A stretch of DNA of 64,000 nt from Mesorhizobium loti (GCA_014189435.1 CP050293.1:2237001-2301000); one strand, 5' to 3'. Shown: positions 22,152 to 30,607, counted from the first letter of the stretch. The notes: generated by a model not told the origin, from the letters alone. Program-made: numbers and translations.

Positions 22152-22919
22152 TCAGTGCCCGCGTTCCCAGCGCAAGTCGGTTAGACGGGGATCGGCAAAG
22201 GCGGTTCTGGAAAATTCGATCCGTTTTTCCGGAAATTCGCAGATCGCCTGCACGCCGAACGCGCCGAGCCGGATGCGCCAGGTCTGCGGCTCCATCGGCT
22301 TGGCCTTGGCAAAGCCGCGGCAGGTCAGCAGCGCGATGTTGGCGCCTTTGGGGTCGCGTGCCGAGCGGTAGCGGATTGCCTCCAGCCCGGCCTCGCGGGC
22401 GACGTCGGCAATGGCCTGGCAAGCGGCATAGTCGGCCGGATGCGTCCATGCCGCCGCGTCTCGATCGAGCGGCGGCCGGGTGAGATCGACTGCCTCGGCG
22501 CATTTGATCGCGGCGGCAAAGGCCGTGTATTCGGCGGCGTCGCTCGGCCAGGGTGTTTTGGGCGACTCGGCAAAGAACAGCAGCCGGTAGAAGGCCATTT
22601 CGGCCACCGCGGTCATCATGGTCTCGGCCGCATAGTAGACGCCCTTGGTCCTGCCGGCGCGGCGGAAGCGCGAACCGTGCGGATAGACCGAGCCGTAGCG
22701 GAAGGGCGTCGCCAGGAGATAGTGGAGATGGCGGCATTCGAGGGGAATCTGCGGCTTGGTTTCCTCGATCAGGTCTTCCAGCATCGCCTGCTCGTCGAGC
22801 GTGTCGACGATCTTGAGCGTCGAGACATGGTGCTGCGCCTCGACCATACGCCAGTATTTGCCGTCGATGCCGACGGCTTCAGACGAGAGCGCGTCGGGAG
22901 TCCAGATAGGCGATGACAT
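22152..22919 (-). CDS. RES-domain toxin (NAD+-degrading family)
   Basis: RES toxins of type II toxin-antitoxin pairs degrade NAD+ (MbcT phosphorolyses it). The 255-residue protein has the RES-domain signature residues: an Arg cluster in HGSRFRRAG (84-87), Tyr in GVYYAAET (95/96), Glu107 in TAVAEMAFYR and Ser186 in RYRSARDPKG. The last gives the family its R-E-S name. I start at the ATG at 22919 (MSSPIWTPDA). The gene overlaps the end of its antitoxin by 41 bp, so both are translated from one message. It is somewhat longer than minimal RES toxins because of about 65 residues before the RES core. Confidence 0.85.
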   Translation of the reverse strand: MSSPIWTPDALSSEAVGIDGKYWRMVEAQHHVSTLKIVDTLDEQAMLEDLIEETKPQIPLECRHLHYLLATPFRYGSVYPHGSRFRRAGRTKGVYYAAETMMTAVAEMAFYRLLFFAESPKTPWPSDAAEYTAFAAAIKCAEAVDLTRPPLDRDAAAWTHPADYAACQAIADVAREAGLEAIRYRSARDPKGANIALLTCRGFAKAKPMEPQTWRIRLGAFGVQAICEFPEKRIEFSRTAFADPRLTDLRWERGH

Positions 22920-23253
22920 CGACAAGCCCGGTGATGGTGAGGATTTTTTCAAGCGGAGCGGCATCGAACGCCGTGTTGGCGTTCTTCAGCCATGCCCGGG
23001 CGACAGCCGCGTCGCCGCCGACAATGGCGTCGAGCGAGCGGAACAGCCTGACGAACAACACGGCGAGCTCGAATGGCTTGGTGCCGCGCTCGAGCAGGAA
23101 TTCGTCCCTGCGCATGCGCGAAACCGTGGCCTCCGAAACGCCGATCACCGAGGCCAGCATCCTGGCGGTGATGTCCAGCAGATCAGCCGCGCGCAGCGTT
23201 GCCTTGGTCAGGACTGCATTCTCGGCTGTTTTGGCAGCGGTTTGAGGTTGCAT
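22879..23253 (-). CDS. Xre/MbcA/ParS-family antitoxin (DUF2384)
   Basis: The 124-residue protein pairs an N-terminal HTH region (ITARMLASVIGVSEATVSRMRRDEFLL) with a C-terminal toxin-binding part (VLFVRLFRSLDAIVGGDAAVARAWLKNANTAFDAAPLEKI). That is the MbcA/ParS/Xre antitoxin form, normally found with RES toxins. The antitoxin comes first and overlaps the toxin gene. It should bind its own promoter; an inverted repeat TGTGGA-N8-TCCACA lies 20 bp upstream of its start. Confidence 0.87.
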   Translation of the reverse strand: MQPQTAAKTAENAVLTKATLRAADLLDITARMLASVIGVSEATVSRMRRDEFLLERGTKPFELAVLFVRLFRSLDAIVGGDAAVARAWLKNANTAFDAAPLEKILTITGLVDVIAYLDSRRALV

Positions 23254-23272
23254 GGCGATGCCTTCCTATTTC

Positions 23273-23292
23273 TGTGGAAAATATAGTCCACA
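23273..23292 (-). promoter_or_regulatory. Operator-like inverted repeat of the RES/Xre pair
   Basis: Arms TGTGGA and TCCACA flank an 8-nt A+T-rich spacer that contains a -10-like TATATT on the minus strand. Its position just upstream of the antitoxin start suits autorepression by the Xre protein. Confidence 0.5.
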
Positions 23293-23352
23293 AAAATTCA
23301 TATGGAAAGGTGCGGATGCAAAACAATCCTGAGGAGCGACCGACGGAGAAGC

Positions 23353-24423
23353 TCAGTCCTTCTTGTACAGAAGCCAGCTCTTGCCGGCCCGGCCAGCCAT
23401 CATCGAGTGCTTGGTGACGCGGTTGCGGCCGCTGACCTTCGAACGATAGAGCGCCCGGTCGGCCTTGGTATAGAGATCCTCCGGGCCCTCGGCCTCGGAT
23501 GCCATGCAGATGCCCATCGAGACGGTGACGGTGCCGTAATTCGTGCCGGTCTGGCTGCTGGTGAACGGCGTCTGCTCGATCAGGGCGCGAATGCGCTCGG
23601 CGATCTCATAGGTGGCGTCCTCGCTGGCGCCCTCGATGATCAGCGCGAACTCCTCGCCGCCGGTGCGGGCGACGAACATGTCGCCGCGGATGCTGGTCTG
23701 GAAGATGTCGGCGATGATCTGGATGATCTTGTCGCCGACCGGGTGGCCGTAGCGGTCGTTGATGTCCTTGAAGCGATCGATGTCGGCAAGGACCAAGGCG
23801 TTGAACAGGATACCCTTGTTGCTGTTGTAGATCCTGGTGATTTCCTTGTCGAAGGCGCGGCGATTCCAGATGTGGGTCAAGGGATCGGTGTCGGCTAGCC
23901 GCTTGTACTCCTCGAGCTTCGACTTGACGCTCTCGAGTTCGGCCGTCTTGTCGCTGAGCGTCGAGGCCACCTGCCGGCCGTGGTCGATCGTCGAATTGGT
24001 GGCAATCGCCATGGCGTTGGCGATCTTCTGCAAAAGATCCTGAGAGAGAAGGCTGCGGCCACTGAGGCCGCTCGATGTCTCATCGAGGATCCGGCCGTAT
24101 TTCTCGATGTGGCTGCGCTCGCTCCTCAACAGCGAAGCGACTTCCTCGAGCTCCCTGGCAATGACGTCCCTGGCATGCTCGACGATGCCGGGACCATGGT
24201 TATGGGCAAAGAAAGTGCGTCCGATCTGATCCAGCTCATCTTGTGTCGGCCGGCTGCTCAGCGAAACGACGGCGAGGCTGAGTTCGCGATTGGTGCCGCT
24301 CAGGGCCTCGTAGAAAATCTCGTAGTTGCGCGGCAGGCCAAGTACGCCCAGCTGGCGCATTGTGGCAACAGCAGTGGCTGCGATGTCGGTGCTTCGTTCG
24401 GTCGGGACAGGTACCGGCTGCAT
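23353..24423 (-). CDS. GGDEF diguanylate cyclase (GGEEF), no I-site
   Basis: The enzyme makes cyclic di-GMP from two GTP. The 356-residue protein has an N-terminal alpha-helical region (1-165) without membrane helices, ending in a coiled coil, and a C-terminal GGDEF domain with DTDPLTHIWNRRAF, ADIDRFKDINDRYGHPVGD and the active site GGEEF (255-259). The inhibitory RxxD site nine residues upstream is RGDM (246-249), lacking the final Asp, so product inhibition is probably lost. The sensory input is unknown. The gene is alone, with the toxin pair downstream. Confidence 0.9.
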   Translation of the reverse strand: MQPVPVPTERSTDIAATAVATMRQLGVLGLPRNYEIFYEALSGTNRELSLAVVSLSSRPTQDELDQIGRTFFAHNHGPGIVEHARDVIARELEEVASLLRSERSHIEKYGRILDETSSGLSGRSLLSQDLLQKIANAMAIATNSTIDHGRQVASTLSDKTAELESVKSKLEEYKRLADTDPLTHIWNRRAFDKEITRIYNSNKGILFNALVLADIDRFKDINDRYGHPVGDKIIQIIADIFQTSIRGDMFVARTGGEEFALIIEGASEDATYEIAERIRALIEQTPFTSSQTGTNYGTVTVSMGICMASEAEGPEDLYTKADRALYRSKVSGRNRVTKHSMMAGRAGKSWLLYKKD

Positions 24424-24825
24424 TTTGATTCTTCCCCTCGGATTCCGCCGCAGAATTCGCGGGTTCCCTTTGTCGCCGACCTGGGGAATGCGACAGGCAC
24501 TTCAGAGCAATTTACGAAGGATGCGTCCCCACCCACGGCCTTCGCTTGCCGTGACCATAAATGCGCCAGCGCTAAAGTTTCCTTAATTTGTAAGAAACGG
24601 GCACGTTTTTCCCTACCTGCGGCTGTAGAAGCTTCAATCCGCGCACAACAATCCATACCGACGCCAGTTTGGCGGCCTTGAATCCGAAATTCGCGCATTG
24701 CGCTCTTGAAAATGAAACTGAATTTCGGATTCGCCGCGCCAATACATGTCGCATTTGCTTGCGTGTGGGTGCCGCAAAGCTGGAATCCTGAATGCGGGCA
24801 ATTTTTTCTTCAGGAAGGGGTCGAG
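24424..24825. other. Intergenic region between GGDEF and GFA genes
   Basis: The 402-bp divergent gap should hold both promoters. A T/A-rich patch lies at 24575-24615. ORFs here (for instance 24300-24698 minus) lack ribosome sites and family features. A 13-bp inverted repeat is at 24680-24732. Confidence 0.4.
24680..24732. repeat. Inverted repeat with 13-bp perfect arms
   Basis: GAATCCGAAATTC (24680-24692) and GAATTTCGGATTC (24720-24732) are exact reverse complements separated by 27 nt. It lies 94 bp before the GFA gene start and could be a paired operator or an RNA hairpin in its leader. Confidence 0.55.
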
Positions 24826-25245
24826 ATGAGCGACAATCACACGGGAGCGTGTCTGTGCGGAGCGGTTCGCTTCAGGACGCGCGGGGCGCTGCGCGGCGTC
24901 ATCTATTGCCATTGCTCGCAATGCCGCAAGCAGAGCGGACATTTCTATGCCGCGACCAATGTCGCCGACGCCGATATCGTGATCGAAGGCACGGAAAGCA
25001 TCACCTGGTACGAAGCATCGGCTTTCGCCAGGCGCGGGTTTTGCAAGACATGCGGGTCGGTGCTGTTTTGGAAGCCGCGCGAAGACGCCTATGTCTCGGT
25101 TCTTGCGGGATCGTTCGACGAACCGACCGATCTCAGGGGCCAATGCCACATCTTTGTCGGCGACAAGGGCGACTACTATTCGATCGATGACACGCTGCCG
25201 CAATTCGAAAAGTCGACGCCGTCAATCAAGGTGGCGGACGAATGA
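24826..25245 (+). CDS. GFA/CENP-V family zinc protein
   Basis: The 139-residue protein has the seven cysteines of the GFA fold: GACLCGAV (C9, C11), CHCSQC (C28, C30, C33) and CKTC (C73, C76), which bind two zinc ions. The family includes glutathione-dependent formaldehyde-activating enzyme, but most members have unknown substrates. The start is the ATG at 24826, preceded by AGGAAGGGG; upstream residues of the longer frame are unconserved. dgkA follows 81 bp downstream. Confidence 0.88.
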   Translation: MSDNHTGACLCGAVRFRTRGALRGVIYCHCSQCRKQSGHFYAATNVADADIVIEGTESITWYEASAFARRGFCKTCGSVLFWKPREDAYVSVLAGSFDEPTDLRGQCHIFVGDKGDYYSIDDTLPQFEKSTPSIKVADE

Positions 25246-25326
25246 ATCTGGGATAAGTCGCCGTATTCCATTGATCTGGCCAGCCATTGCATTATCCCGT
25301 GCCGGTGATTCGGAAAGGGGTTTGGC

Positions 25327-25686
25327 ATGCAGCGGCTGATCGACGCTTATTTCAATTCGGTGCGGGCGTTTCGCAAACTGGCCGTCAGCGAAAAGGCTTT
25401 CCAGCAGGAGCTGATGCTGCTGGCGCTGGCCTTGCCGCTCGGCTGGTTCGTTTCGATCTCGTGGCGCGGCTATGCCTTGCTGATCGGCGCGGTGCTGCTC
25501 TTGATCATGGTCGAAGTGCTGAACACCGGCATCGAGGCGGCGTGCGATGCTTTCAGCCGCGAGTTCAATGTCGACATCCAACTGGCCAAGGACTGCGGTT
25601 CGCTGGCGGTGCTGATTTCGGTGCTCATCGTTGCCGGCGTCTGGGGCATCGCCATCATCGAGCGGATCACGGGGCTACCGATCTGA
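25327..25686 (+). CDS. dgkA: Diacylglycerol kinase (DgkA)
   Basis: DgkA is a small inner-membrane enzyme that phosphorylates diacylglycerol to phosphatidic acid. The 119-residue protein has three membrane helices and the family run VEVLNTGIEAACD followed by AKDCGSLAVLIS. It contains the catalytic Glu and the Glu/Asp that bind Mg-ATP. A strong AAAGGGG lies before the start. In rhizobia this enzyme recycles diacylglycerol left by lipid-remodelling and periplasmic glucan modification. Confidence 0.94.
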   Translation: MQRLIDAYFNSVRAFRKLAVSEKAFQQELMLLALALPLGWFVSISWRGYALLIGAVLLLIMVEVLNTGIEAACDAFSREFNVDIQLAKDCGSLAVLISVLIVAGVWGIAIIERITGLPI

Positions 25687-25726
25687 TGCTTCAGTTCCTA
25701 CATGTCGGTTACCAAAGGAAACCGTC

Positions 25727-26314
25727 ATGTCTGAAGCCACCAACTTTCTGCTTCTGGAACGCAAAGGCCTGCCGGACGATCTGCGCTGGCTCGTCGAAAA
25801 ATACCCGCGTGAAAACTGGCAGGACCATGCCAACATCCGCGGCATCGCCAATATGTGGCTGCAGCGGCACGACATGTTCCGCGAACTCGGCGGCATGCTG
25901 ACCAAGGGCATTGGCGATTATCGCGAGGGCAGGCTGACGGCGCCCGACTTCGCGCGCTGGTTCGCGCCTCGCCTCAACCATTTTCTCGGTAATCTCGATG
26001 GCCACCACAATGTCGAGGATTACCAATATTTCCCGGTCTTCACCAAGGCCGAGCCCCGGCTGAAGCGCGGCTTCGAGATTCTCGATGCCGACCACCACAC
26101 CATCCATGAAGGGCTGCAGCGCAATGCCGAGGCGGCCAATGCCTTCATCAAGACGCTGCAGGAGAGCGAGGACAGACAGCGCTTCGCCGCCGACGCCTAT
26201 GCCGACGAAAACAGCCGGCTGATCGCCATGTTGACCCGGCATCTTGCCGACGAGGAAGACCTGATCATTCCGCTGATCCTCGATCGGGGTGATGTCGCGC
26301 TCGGCGTAGACTAG
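25727..26314 (+). CDS. Hemerythrin HHE-type protein
   Basis: The 195-residue helical protein has His-rich motifs where hemerythrins bind a di-iron centre: LGNLDGHHNVEDYQYFP, DADHHTIHEG and LTRHLADEEDLIIP. The start at 25727 (MSEATNF) has AAAGGAA upstream. Related proteins bind O2 or NO or protect iron; the role here is not known. It follows dgkA by 40 bp on the same strand, so it may share its transcript. Confidence 0.85.
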   Translation: MSEATNFLLLERKGLPDDLRWLVEKYPRENWQDHANIRGIANMWLQRHDMFRELGGMLTKGIGDYREGRLTAPDFARWFAPRLNHFLGNLDGHHNVEDYQYFPVFTKAEPRLKRGFEILDADHHTIHEGLQRNAEAANAFIKTLQESEDRQRFAADAYADENSRLIAMLTRHLADEEDLIIPLILDRGDVALGVD

Positions 26315-26353
26315 GACGTGCCTGACGGCCCGCCCTGAATCTCAAGGTCCAGA

Positions 26354-26941
26354 TCAGCTCTCTTTGGCGCGCTCCTTCTTGGCAATGTGACGGGCGACGA
26401 ACCAGGCAAGGATCGCCACCGTCAGGCCGATACCAAGCCCGACCAGCAATCGCTCATGACGCATCAACGCCTGGCCGATGAAGTGTTCGGCCCCCAGTCC
26501 AAAGACATAACCGATCGTGCTGAACAGCACCGCCCAGATCACCGATGAAATGGCGTTGAGGATGACGAAGCGCGGCGCGGGGATATTGGAAAGCCCGGCC
26601 GCGACGCCGCCGACAAGGCGCATGCCGTAGACGTAGCGGTTGGACAGCACGAAAATGTTTGGATGGGTGTTGAGCAGGCGAAAGGCACGGCGAAAGCCGG
26701 GCCGCCTGCGCAATCTGACGACGTAGCGATGGTCGGCAAAGCTTCGTCCAAGGATGAAGAAGAAGGTATCGCCGACGAAGGCGCCGAGGCCAGCCGCGAG
26801 GAAGGCGTGCCACAAGACAAAGACCTGCTGGTGGGCGAAGAAGCCGCCGAGGATGGCGGCGCTTTCGCCCTCCGCGAGGCAGCCGATAAAGACGGCAAGC
26901 AGTCCATACTGTTCGATGAAATGATGGATGGCCTGCGTCAT
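26354..26941 (-). CDS. DedA family membrane protein
   Basis: The 195-residue protein has four to five membrane helices and DedA/VTT motifs: a conserved acidic helix (AVFIGCLAEGESAAILGG), GAFVGDTFFFILGR and RYVYGMRLVGGVAAGLSNIP with the family arginines. DedA proteins act as phospholipid (undecaprenyl-phosphate or phosphatidylethanolamine) scramblases or flippases. Its start overlaps the DUF1003 stop by four bases (ATGA), so the two are translationally coupled. Confidence 0.9.
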   Translation of the reverse strand: MTQAIHHFIEQYGLLAVFIGCLAEGESAAILGGFFAHQQVFVLWHAFLAAGLGAFVGDTFFFILGRSFADHRYVVRLRRRPGFRRAFRLLNTHPNIFVLSNRYVYGMRLVGGVAAGLSNIPAPRFVILNAISSVIWAVLFSTIGYVFGLGAEHFIGQALMRHERLLVGLGIGLTVAILAWFVARHIAKKERAKES

Positions 26942-27501
26942 GAGGGTTGGGTCTGGGGGGTGAGCCGTTCGTCGATCCGCTTCAGCTGTTCGGCTATCTG
27001 CGCGATCTCGTCGCGCATGCCGATGATCTGGCTGTGGCGCAACTCGTCCAGCTTTTCGTGCAGCGCCATGATCTCGATCTCGGCCTTCAAATTGACTTCG
27101 TAGTCATGGGCGGCGTCGATGCGGTCGCGCGCCGCCTGGCGGTTCTGCGACATCATGATCACCGGCGCCTGCAAGGCGGCGATCATCGAGAGGACGAGGT
27201 TGAGGAAGATGAAGGGGTAGGGGTCGAACGAATCTTGCCCCAGCAGCCACCAATTGGCACCGATCCAGAGGATCAGGAAGGCGATAAAGGACAGGATGAA
27301 CGTCCACGAACCGCCGACGCGCGCAATGGCATCTGCGATACGGTCGCCCGCGCCCTGAAGGCCGGCAAGACTGTCGTTGATGTCCTGCGATATGGGCTTG
27401 CGGTCGACGGTACTCTGCAGCACCCGCCTCTCAAGCTCGCTCAAATTCTCCGGGTTTCGCTTCAGCCAGCGATTGGCCAGTTCGGGCACGGTCTTGTTCA
27501 T
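26938..27501 (-). CDS. DUF1003 membrane protein
   Basis: The 187-residue protein has two membrane helices (WTFILSFIAFLILWIGANWW and FIFLNLVLSMIAALQAPVIMM) followed by MMSQNRQAARDRIDAAHDYEVN and a coiled coil, the DUF1003 signature. Function is unknown. I start at the ATG at 27501 (MNKTVPELA), where GGAGA lies five bases upstream; the much longer frame to 27774 is unconserved. It is the first gene of a two-gene unit with DedA. Confidence 0.87.
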   Translation of the reverse strand: MNKTVPELANRWLKRNPENLSELERRVLQSTVDRKPISQDINDSLAGLQGAGDRIADAIARVGGSWTFILSFIAFLILWIGANWWLLGQDSFDPYPFIFLNLVLSMIAALQAPVIMMSQNRQAARDRIDAAHDYEVNLKAEIEIMALHEKLDELRHSQIIGMRDEIAQIAEQLKRIDERLTPQTQPS

Positions 27502-27595
27502 GGATGTCTCCATACAAAAGCATCGGCTTGGCAGCCTGGTTTCCATATAGGAAGATGCCGGTTCGTCAAAAGCACGACGTGAGGATGCAAGCAGA

Positions 27596-28312
27596 ATGCC
27601 CGATTTCGCAAAAATCCGCGCACGCGCTGCAAAACGCAAAGGCGGCGAGGAGGAACTGACGTCACTGCTGGGTCCGGCGCCCGACAATGCCGCCGTGGCT
27701 GACATTGCGGACAATCGCATTCTGTCCGTTATGGCCGAGCGCGTCTTCGCCGCCGGTTTCGTCTGGCGCGTCATCGAGCAGAAATGGCCAGGTTTCGAAG
27801 AGGCGTTTCTGCGCTTCGAACCGAAGCGGCTGTTGTTCCAACCCGATGATTTCTGGCACGATCTGGCTTCCGATCAGCGCATCGTGCGCAATCCGCAGAA
27901 GATCAAATCCGTTCGCGAAAATGCGGCCTTTGTCGAGCGCGTGTCGAAGGAGCATGGCGGCTTCGGCGAATTCCTCGCCAACTGGCCGGCCGACGACCAG
28001 GTCGGGCTGATGGCCTATCTCGGCAAGCATGGCAGCCGGCTCGGCGGCAACACCGGCCAGTATTTCCTGCGCTGGCTGGGCTGGGACGCCTTTGTCATCT
28101 CAGGCGATATGGCCGCGGCTCTGCGCGACGCCGGCCTCGACATCGCCGAAAGCCCGACTTCGAAGAGGGATCTCGACAAGATCCAGGCGCAGATCAATCA
28201 GTGGGTCGCGCAGACAGGCCTGCCGCGCCGGCATATTTCGCGCATCCTGGCGATGTCGATCGGCGAGAACCATTCGCCGCAAGCGTTGCGCGAATATATG
28301 GGCGACGACTGA
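27596..28312 (+). CDS. DNA-3-methyladenine glycosylase I-like protein
   Basis: Tag enzymes cut 3-methyladenine from alkylated DNA. This 238-residue protein matches the helical Tag fold: FVWRVIEQKWPGFEEAFLRF, RIVRNPQKIKSVRENA and GGNTGQYFLRWLGWDAFV. It differs from E. coli Tag in one clear way. It has no cysteine at all, so the Cys/His zinc site is missing, and the N-terminus is a basic extension. It belongs to the larger zinc-free branch of the family; substrate unproven. Confidence 0.8.
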   Translation: MPDFAKIRARAAKRKGGEEELTSLLGPAPDNAAVADIADNRILSVMAERVFAAGFVWRVIEQKWPGFEEAFLRFEPKRLLFQPDDFWHDLASDQRIVRNPQKIKSVRENAAFVERVSKEHGGFGEFLANWPADDQVGLMAYLGKHGSRLGGNTGQYFLRWLGWDAFVISGDMAAALRDAGLDIAESPTSKRDLDKIQAQINQWVAQTGLPRRHISRILAMSIGENHSPQALREYMGDD

Positions 28313-28336
28313 TACAAGGCCGTCTCGTGTCCTGAC

Positions 28337-28379
28337 CGAATGACGAATGTCGATGGTGGCAAATGACATTCGTCATTCG
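28337..28379. repeat. 15-bp perfect inverted repeat
   Basis: CGAATGACGAATGTC (28337-28351) and GACATTCGTCATTCG (28365-28379) are exact reverse complements around 13 nt. It lies 25 bp past the Tag-like stop and 63 bp before nadE. It has no T-run. It may be a transcript-end hairpin or an operator. Confidence 0.55.
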
Positions 28380-28441
28380 ATCCGAAGTGGTCCAAACGAA
28401 CGCCATTGCCCGGCGAATTTTGCCGCGCTAAGTCAGCAGGC

Positions 28442-30160
28442 ATGACCAAGAAGCTCGACATCCTGCGCATCGCCGTCGCCCAGCTCAATCCGACTGTTGG
28501 CGACATATCAGGCAACCTCGCCAAGGCACGCGAGGCGAGGGCGGATGCCGCCCGCCAGGGCGCCGATCTCGTGCTCTACACCGAGCTTTTCCTCGCCGGC
28601 TATCCGCCGGAAGATCTGGTGCTGAAGCCGGCCTTCCTGAAAGCCTGTGAAAAGGCGGCAGAAGATTTCGCCAGGGATACCGCCGATGGCGGCCCGGGCG
28701 TCATCATCGGCACGCCGCTGAAGCGCAAGAGTGGCACGCACAATTCGATCATCTTCGCCGATGGCGGCAAGATCATTGCCGAGCGCTACAAGCTCGATCT
28801 GCCGAACTACGGTGAGTTCGACGAGAAGCGCGTCTTCCAGGCCGGACCGGAGATCCAGGGACCGGTCAATTTCCGCGGCGTGCGCATCGGGATTCCGATC
28901 TGCGAGGACATCTGGGGCGATGTCGACATCTGCGAGACGCTGGCCGAAAGCGGTGCGGAAATCCTGCTGGTGCCGAACGGTTCGCCCTATTATCGCGCCA
29001 AGATCGATGTTCGCCACCAGGTCGTCATCCGTCAGGTCATCGAGTGCGGACTGCCGATGATCTATGCCAACCAGCTTGGCGGCCAGGACGAGCTGATCTT
29101 TGACGGCGCTTCGTTCGCCATAGGGTCCGACAAGACACTTGCCTTCCAGATGAGCCAGTTCGAGGAAGCAGTCGACGTCACCACCTGGAAGAGGACCCGC
29201 GACGCCGCAGGCGCGCAAAACGGAAACTCCGAAGGCTGGGTCTGCTCGGAAGGGCCGATGTCGAAAATCCCGGAACGGGAGGAAGCCGACTATCGCGCCT
29301 GCATGCTGGGCCTGCGCGACTACGTCAACAAGAACGGTTTCAAGAACGTCGTGCTTGGTCTGTCCGGCGGCATCGATTCGGCGATCTGCGCGGCTCTGGC
29401 CGTCGATGCGCTCGGCGAGGAGCGGCTGCGCGCGGTGATGATGCCCTACCGCTATACCTCGAAGGACTCGCTGAAAGATGCCGAGGATTGCGCCCGCGCG
29501 CTCGGCTGCCGCTATGACATCGTGCCGATCTTCGAGCCAGTCGAAGGCTTTCTGCACGCACTGACGCAGATGTTCGAAGGCACCAAGGAAGGCATCACCG
29601 AGGAGAATTTGCAGAGCCGCGCGCGCGGCACCATCCTGATGGCGATCTCCAACAAGTTCGGCTCGATGGTCGTCACCACCGGCAACAAGAGCGAGATGTC
29701 GGTCGGCTATGCCACGCTCTATGGCGACATGAATGGCGGCTTCAATCCGATCAAGGACCTCTACAAGATGCAGGTCTATGCGCTGTCGCGCTGGCGCAAC
29801 AGCCACGTGCCGCCGGGCGCACTTGGCCCCTCCGGCGAGGTGATCCCGAAGAACATCATCGACAAGGCGCCGTCGGCGGAATTGCGCGAGAACCAGACCG
29901 ACCAGGATTCGCTGCCGCCCTATCCGGTGCTGGACGATATCCTCGAATGCCTGGTCGAGAACGAGATGGGCGTCGACGACATCGTCGCGCGCGGCCATGA
30001 CCGGGCGACGGTGACGCGCATTGAGCACCTGCTCTACATCGCCGAATACAAGCGCCGGCAGGCAGCACCTGGTGTGAAGATCACCAAAAAGAACTTCGGG
30101 CGCGACCGCCGCTATCCCATCACCAACCGGTTCAGGGATCGGCTGGACACGGTTTCCTGA
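28442..30160 (+). CDS. nadE: Glutamine-dependent NAD+ synthase
   Basis: It amidates nicotinate adenine dinucleotide to NAD+ using ammonia from glutamine. The 572-residue protein has an N-terminal nitrilase-type glutaminase (E48 in YTELFLAGYPPEDL; catalytic Lys in KLDLPNYGEFDE; Cys in IPICEDIW). The C-terminal synthetase has the P-loop LGLSGGIDSA and ATTGNKSE-type motifs. I use the ATG at 28442 (MTKKLDILR); the upstream in-frame residues cross the intergenic gap. A GNAT gene follows closely. Confidence 0.95.
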   Translation: MTKKLDILRIAVAQLNPTVGDISGNLAKAREARADAARQGADLVLYTELFLAGYPPEDLVLKPAFLKACEKAAEDFARDTADGGPGVIIGTPLKRKSGTHNSIIFADGGKIIAERYKLDLPNYGEFDEKRVFQAGPEIQGPVNFRGVRIGIPICEDIWGDVDICETLAESGAEILLVPNGSPYYRAKIDVRHQVVIRQVIECGLPMIYANQLGGQDELIFDGASFAIGSDKTLAFQMSQFEEAVDVTTWKRTRDAAGAQNGNSEGWVCSEGPMSKIPEREEADYRACMLGLRDYVNKNGFKNVVLGLSGGIDSAICAALAVDALGEERLRAVMMPYRYTSKDSLKDAEDCARALGCRYDIVPIFEPVEGFLHALTQMFEGTKEGITEENLQSRARGTILMAISNKFGSMVVTTGNKSEMSVGYATLYGDMNGGFNPIKDLYKMQVYALSRWRNSHVPPGALGPSGEVIPKNIIDKAPSAELRENQTDQDSLPPYPVLDDILECLVENEMGVDDIVARGHDRATVTRIEHLLYIAEYKRRQAAPGVKITKKNFGRDRRYPITNRFRDRLDTVS

Positions 30161-30196
30161 CCGAAAGTTCGCGCCATGCCGCAGCCGGAGATAGCC

Positions 30197-30607
30197 ATGC
30201 CCGACTGTGAAATCAGCTTCGACCCGTCACGGATCGATTTCCGGGCGACATCCGACCTGTTGATGGCGAGCTATTGGGGCGCCGGGCGCAGTGACGAGGT
30301 CCATCGCCGCGCCTTTGCCAATTCGCTTTGCGTCAGCGCCTACATCGATGGCAAGCAAGTCGGCTTCGGGCGGGCGATCACGGACCGTACGGTGTTCGCC
30401 TATCTCGCCGATATCATCATCTGGCCCGAGCATCGCGGGCAGGGCATCGGCAGCCGCCTCGTCCAGGCCCTGATCGATCATCCGGAAGTCAGGACGGTTT
30501 TCCACTGGAGCCTGTCGACCAGCGATGCCCATGGTTTGTATGAAAAGCTCGGGTTCAAGCCATCGACCGACGGTCGCTACATGCGCTTGGATCGCATTCC
30601 TGAATGA
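30197..30607 (+). CDS. GNAT family N-acetyltransferase
   Basis: The 136-residue protein has the acetyl-CoA binding motif A of the GNAT fold (WPEHRGQGIGSRLVQAL) and a motif-B-like end (DAHGLYEKLGFKP). The substrate is unknown. I choose 30197 (MPDCEIS) because GGAGA lies just upstream; an ATG at 30176 is in frame but less well placed. It is 36 bp from nadE and probably in the same transcript. Confidence 0.87.
   Translation: MPDCEISFDPSRIDFRATSDLLMASYWGAGRSDEVHRRAFANSLCVSAYIDGKQVGFGRAITDRTVFAYLADIIIWPEHRGQGIGSRLVQALIDHPEVRTVFHWSLSTSDAHGLYEKLGFKPSTDGRYMRLDRIPE

Noticed and set aside
24300..24698. 132-residue minus-strand ORF upstream of the GGDEF gene
   Set aside because: Overlaps the GGDEF start in another frame, lacks a ribosome site and has no family features.
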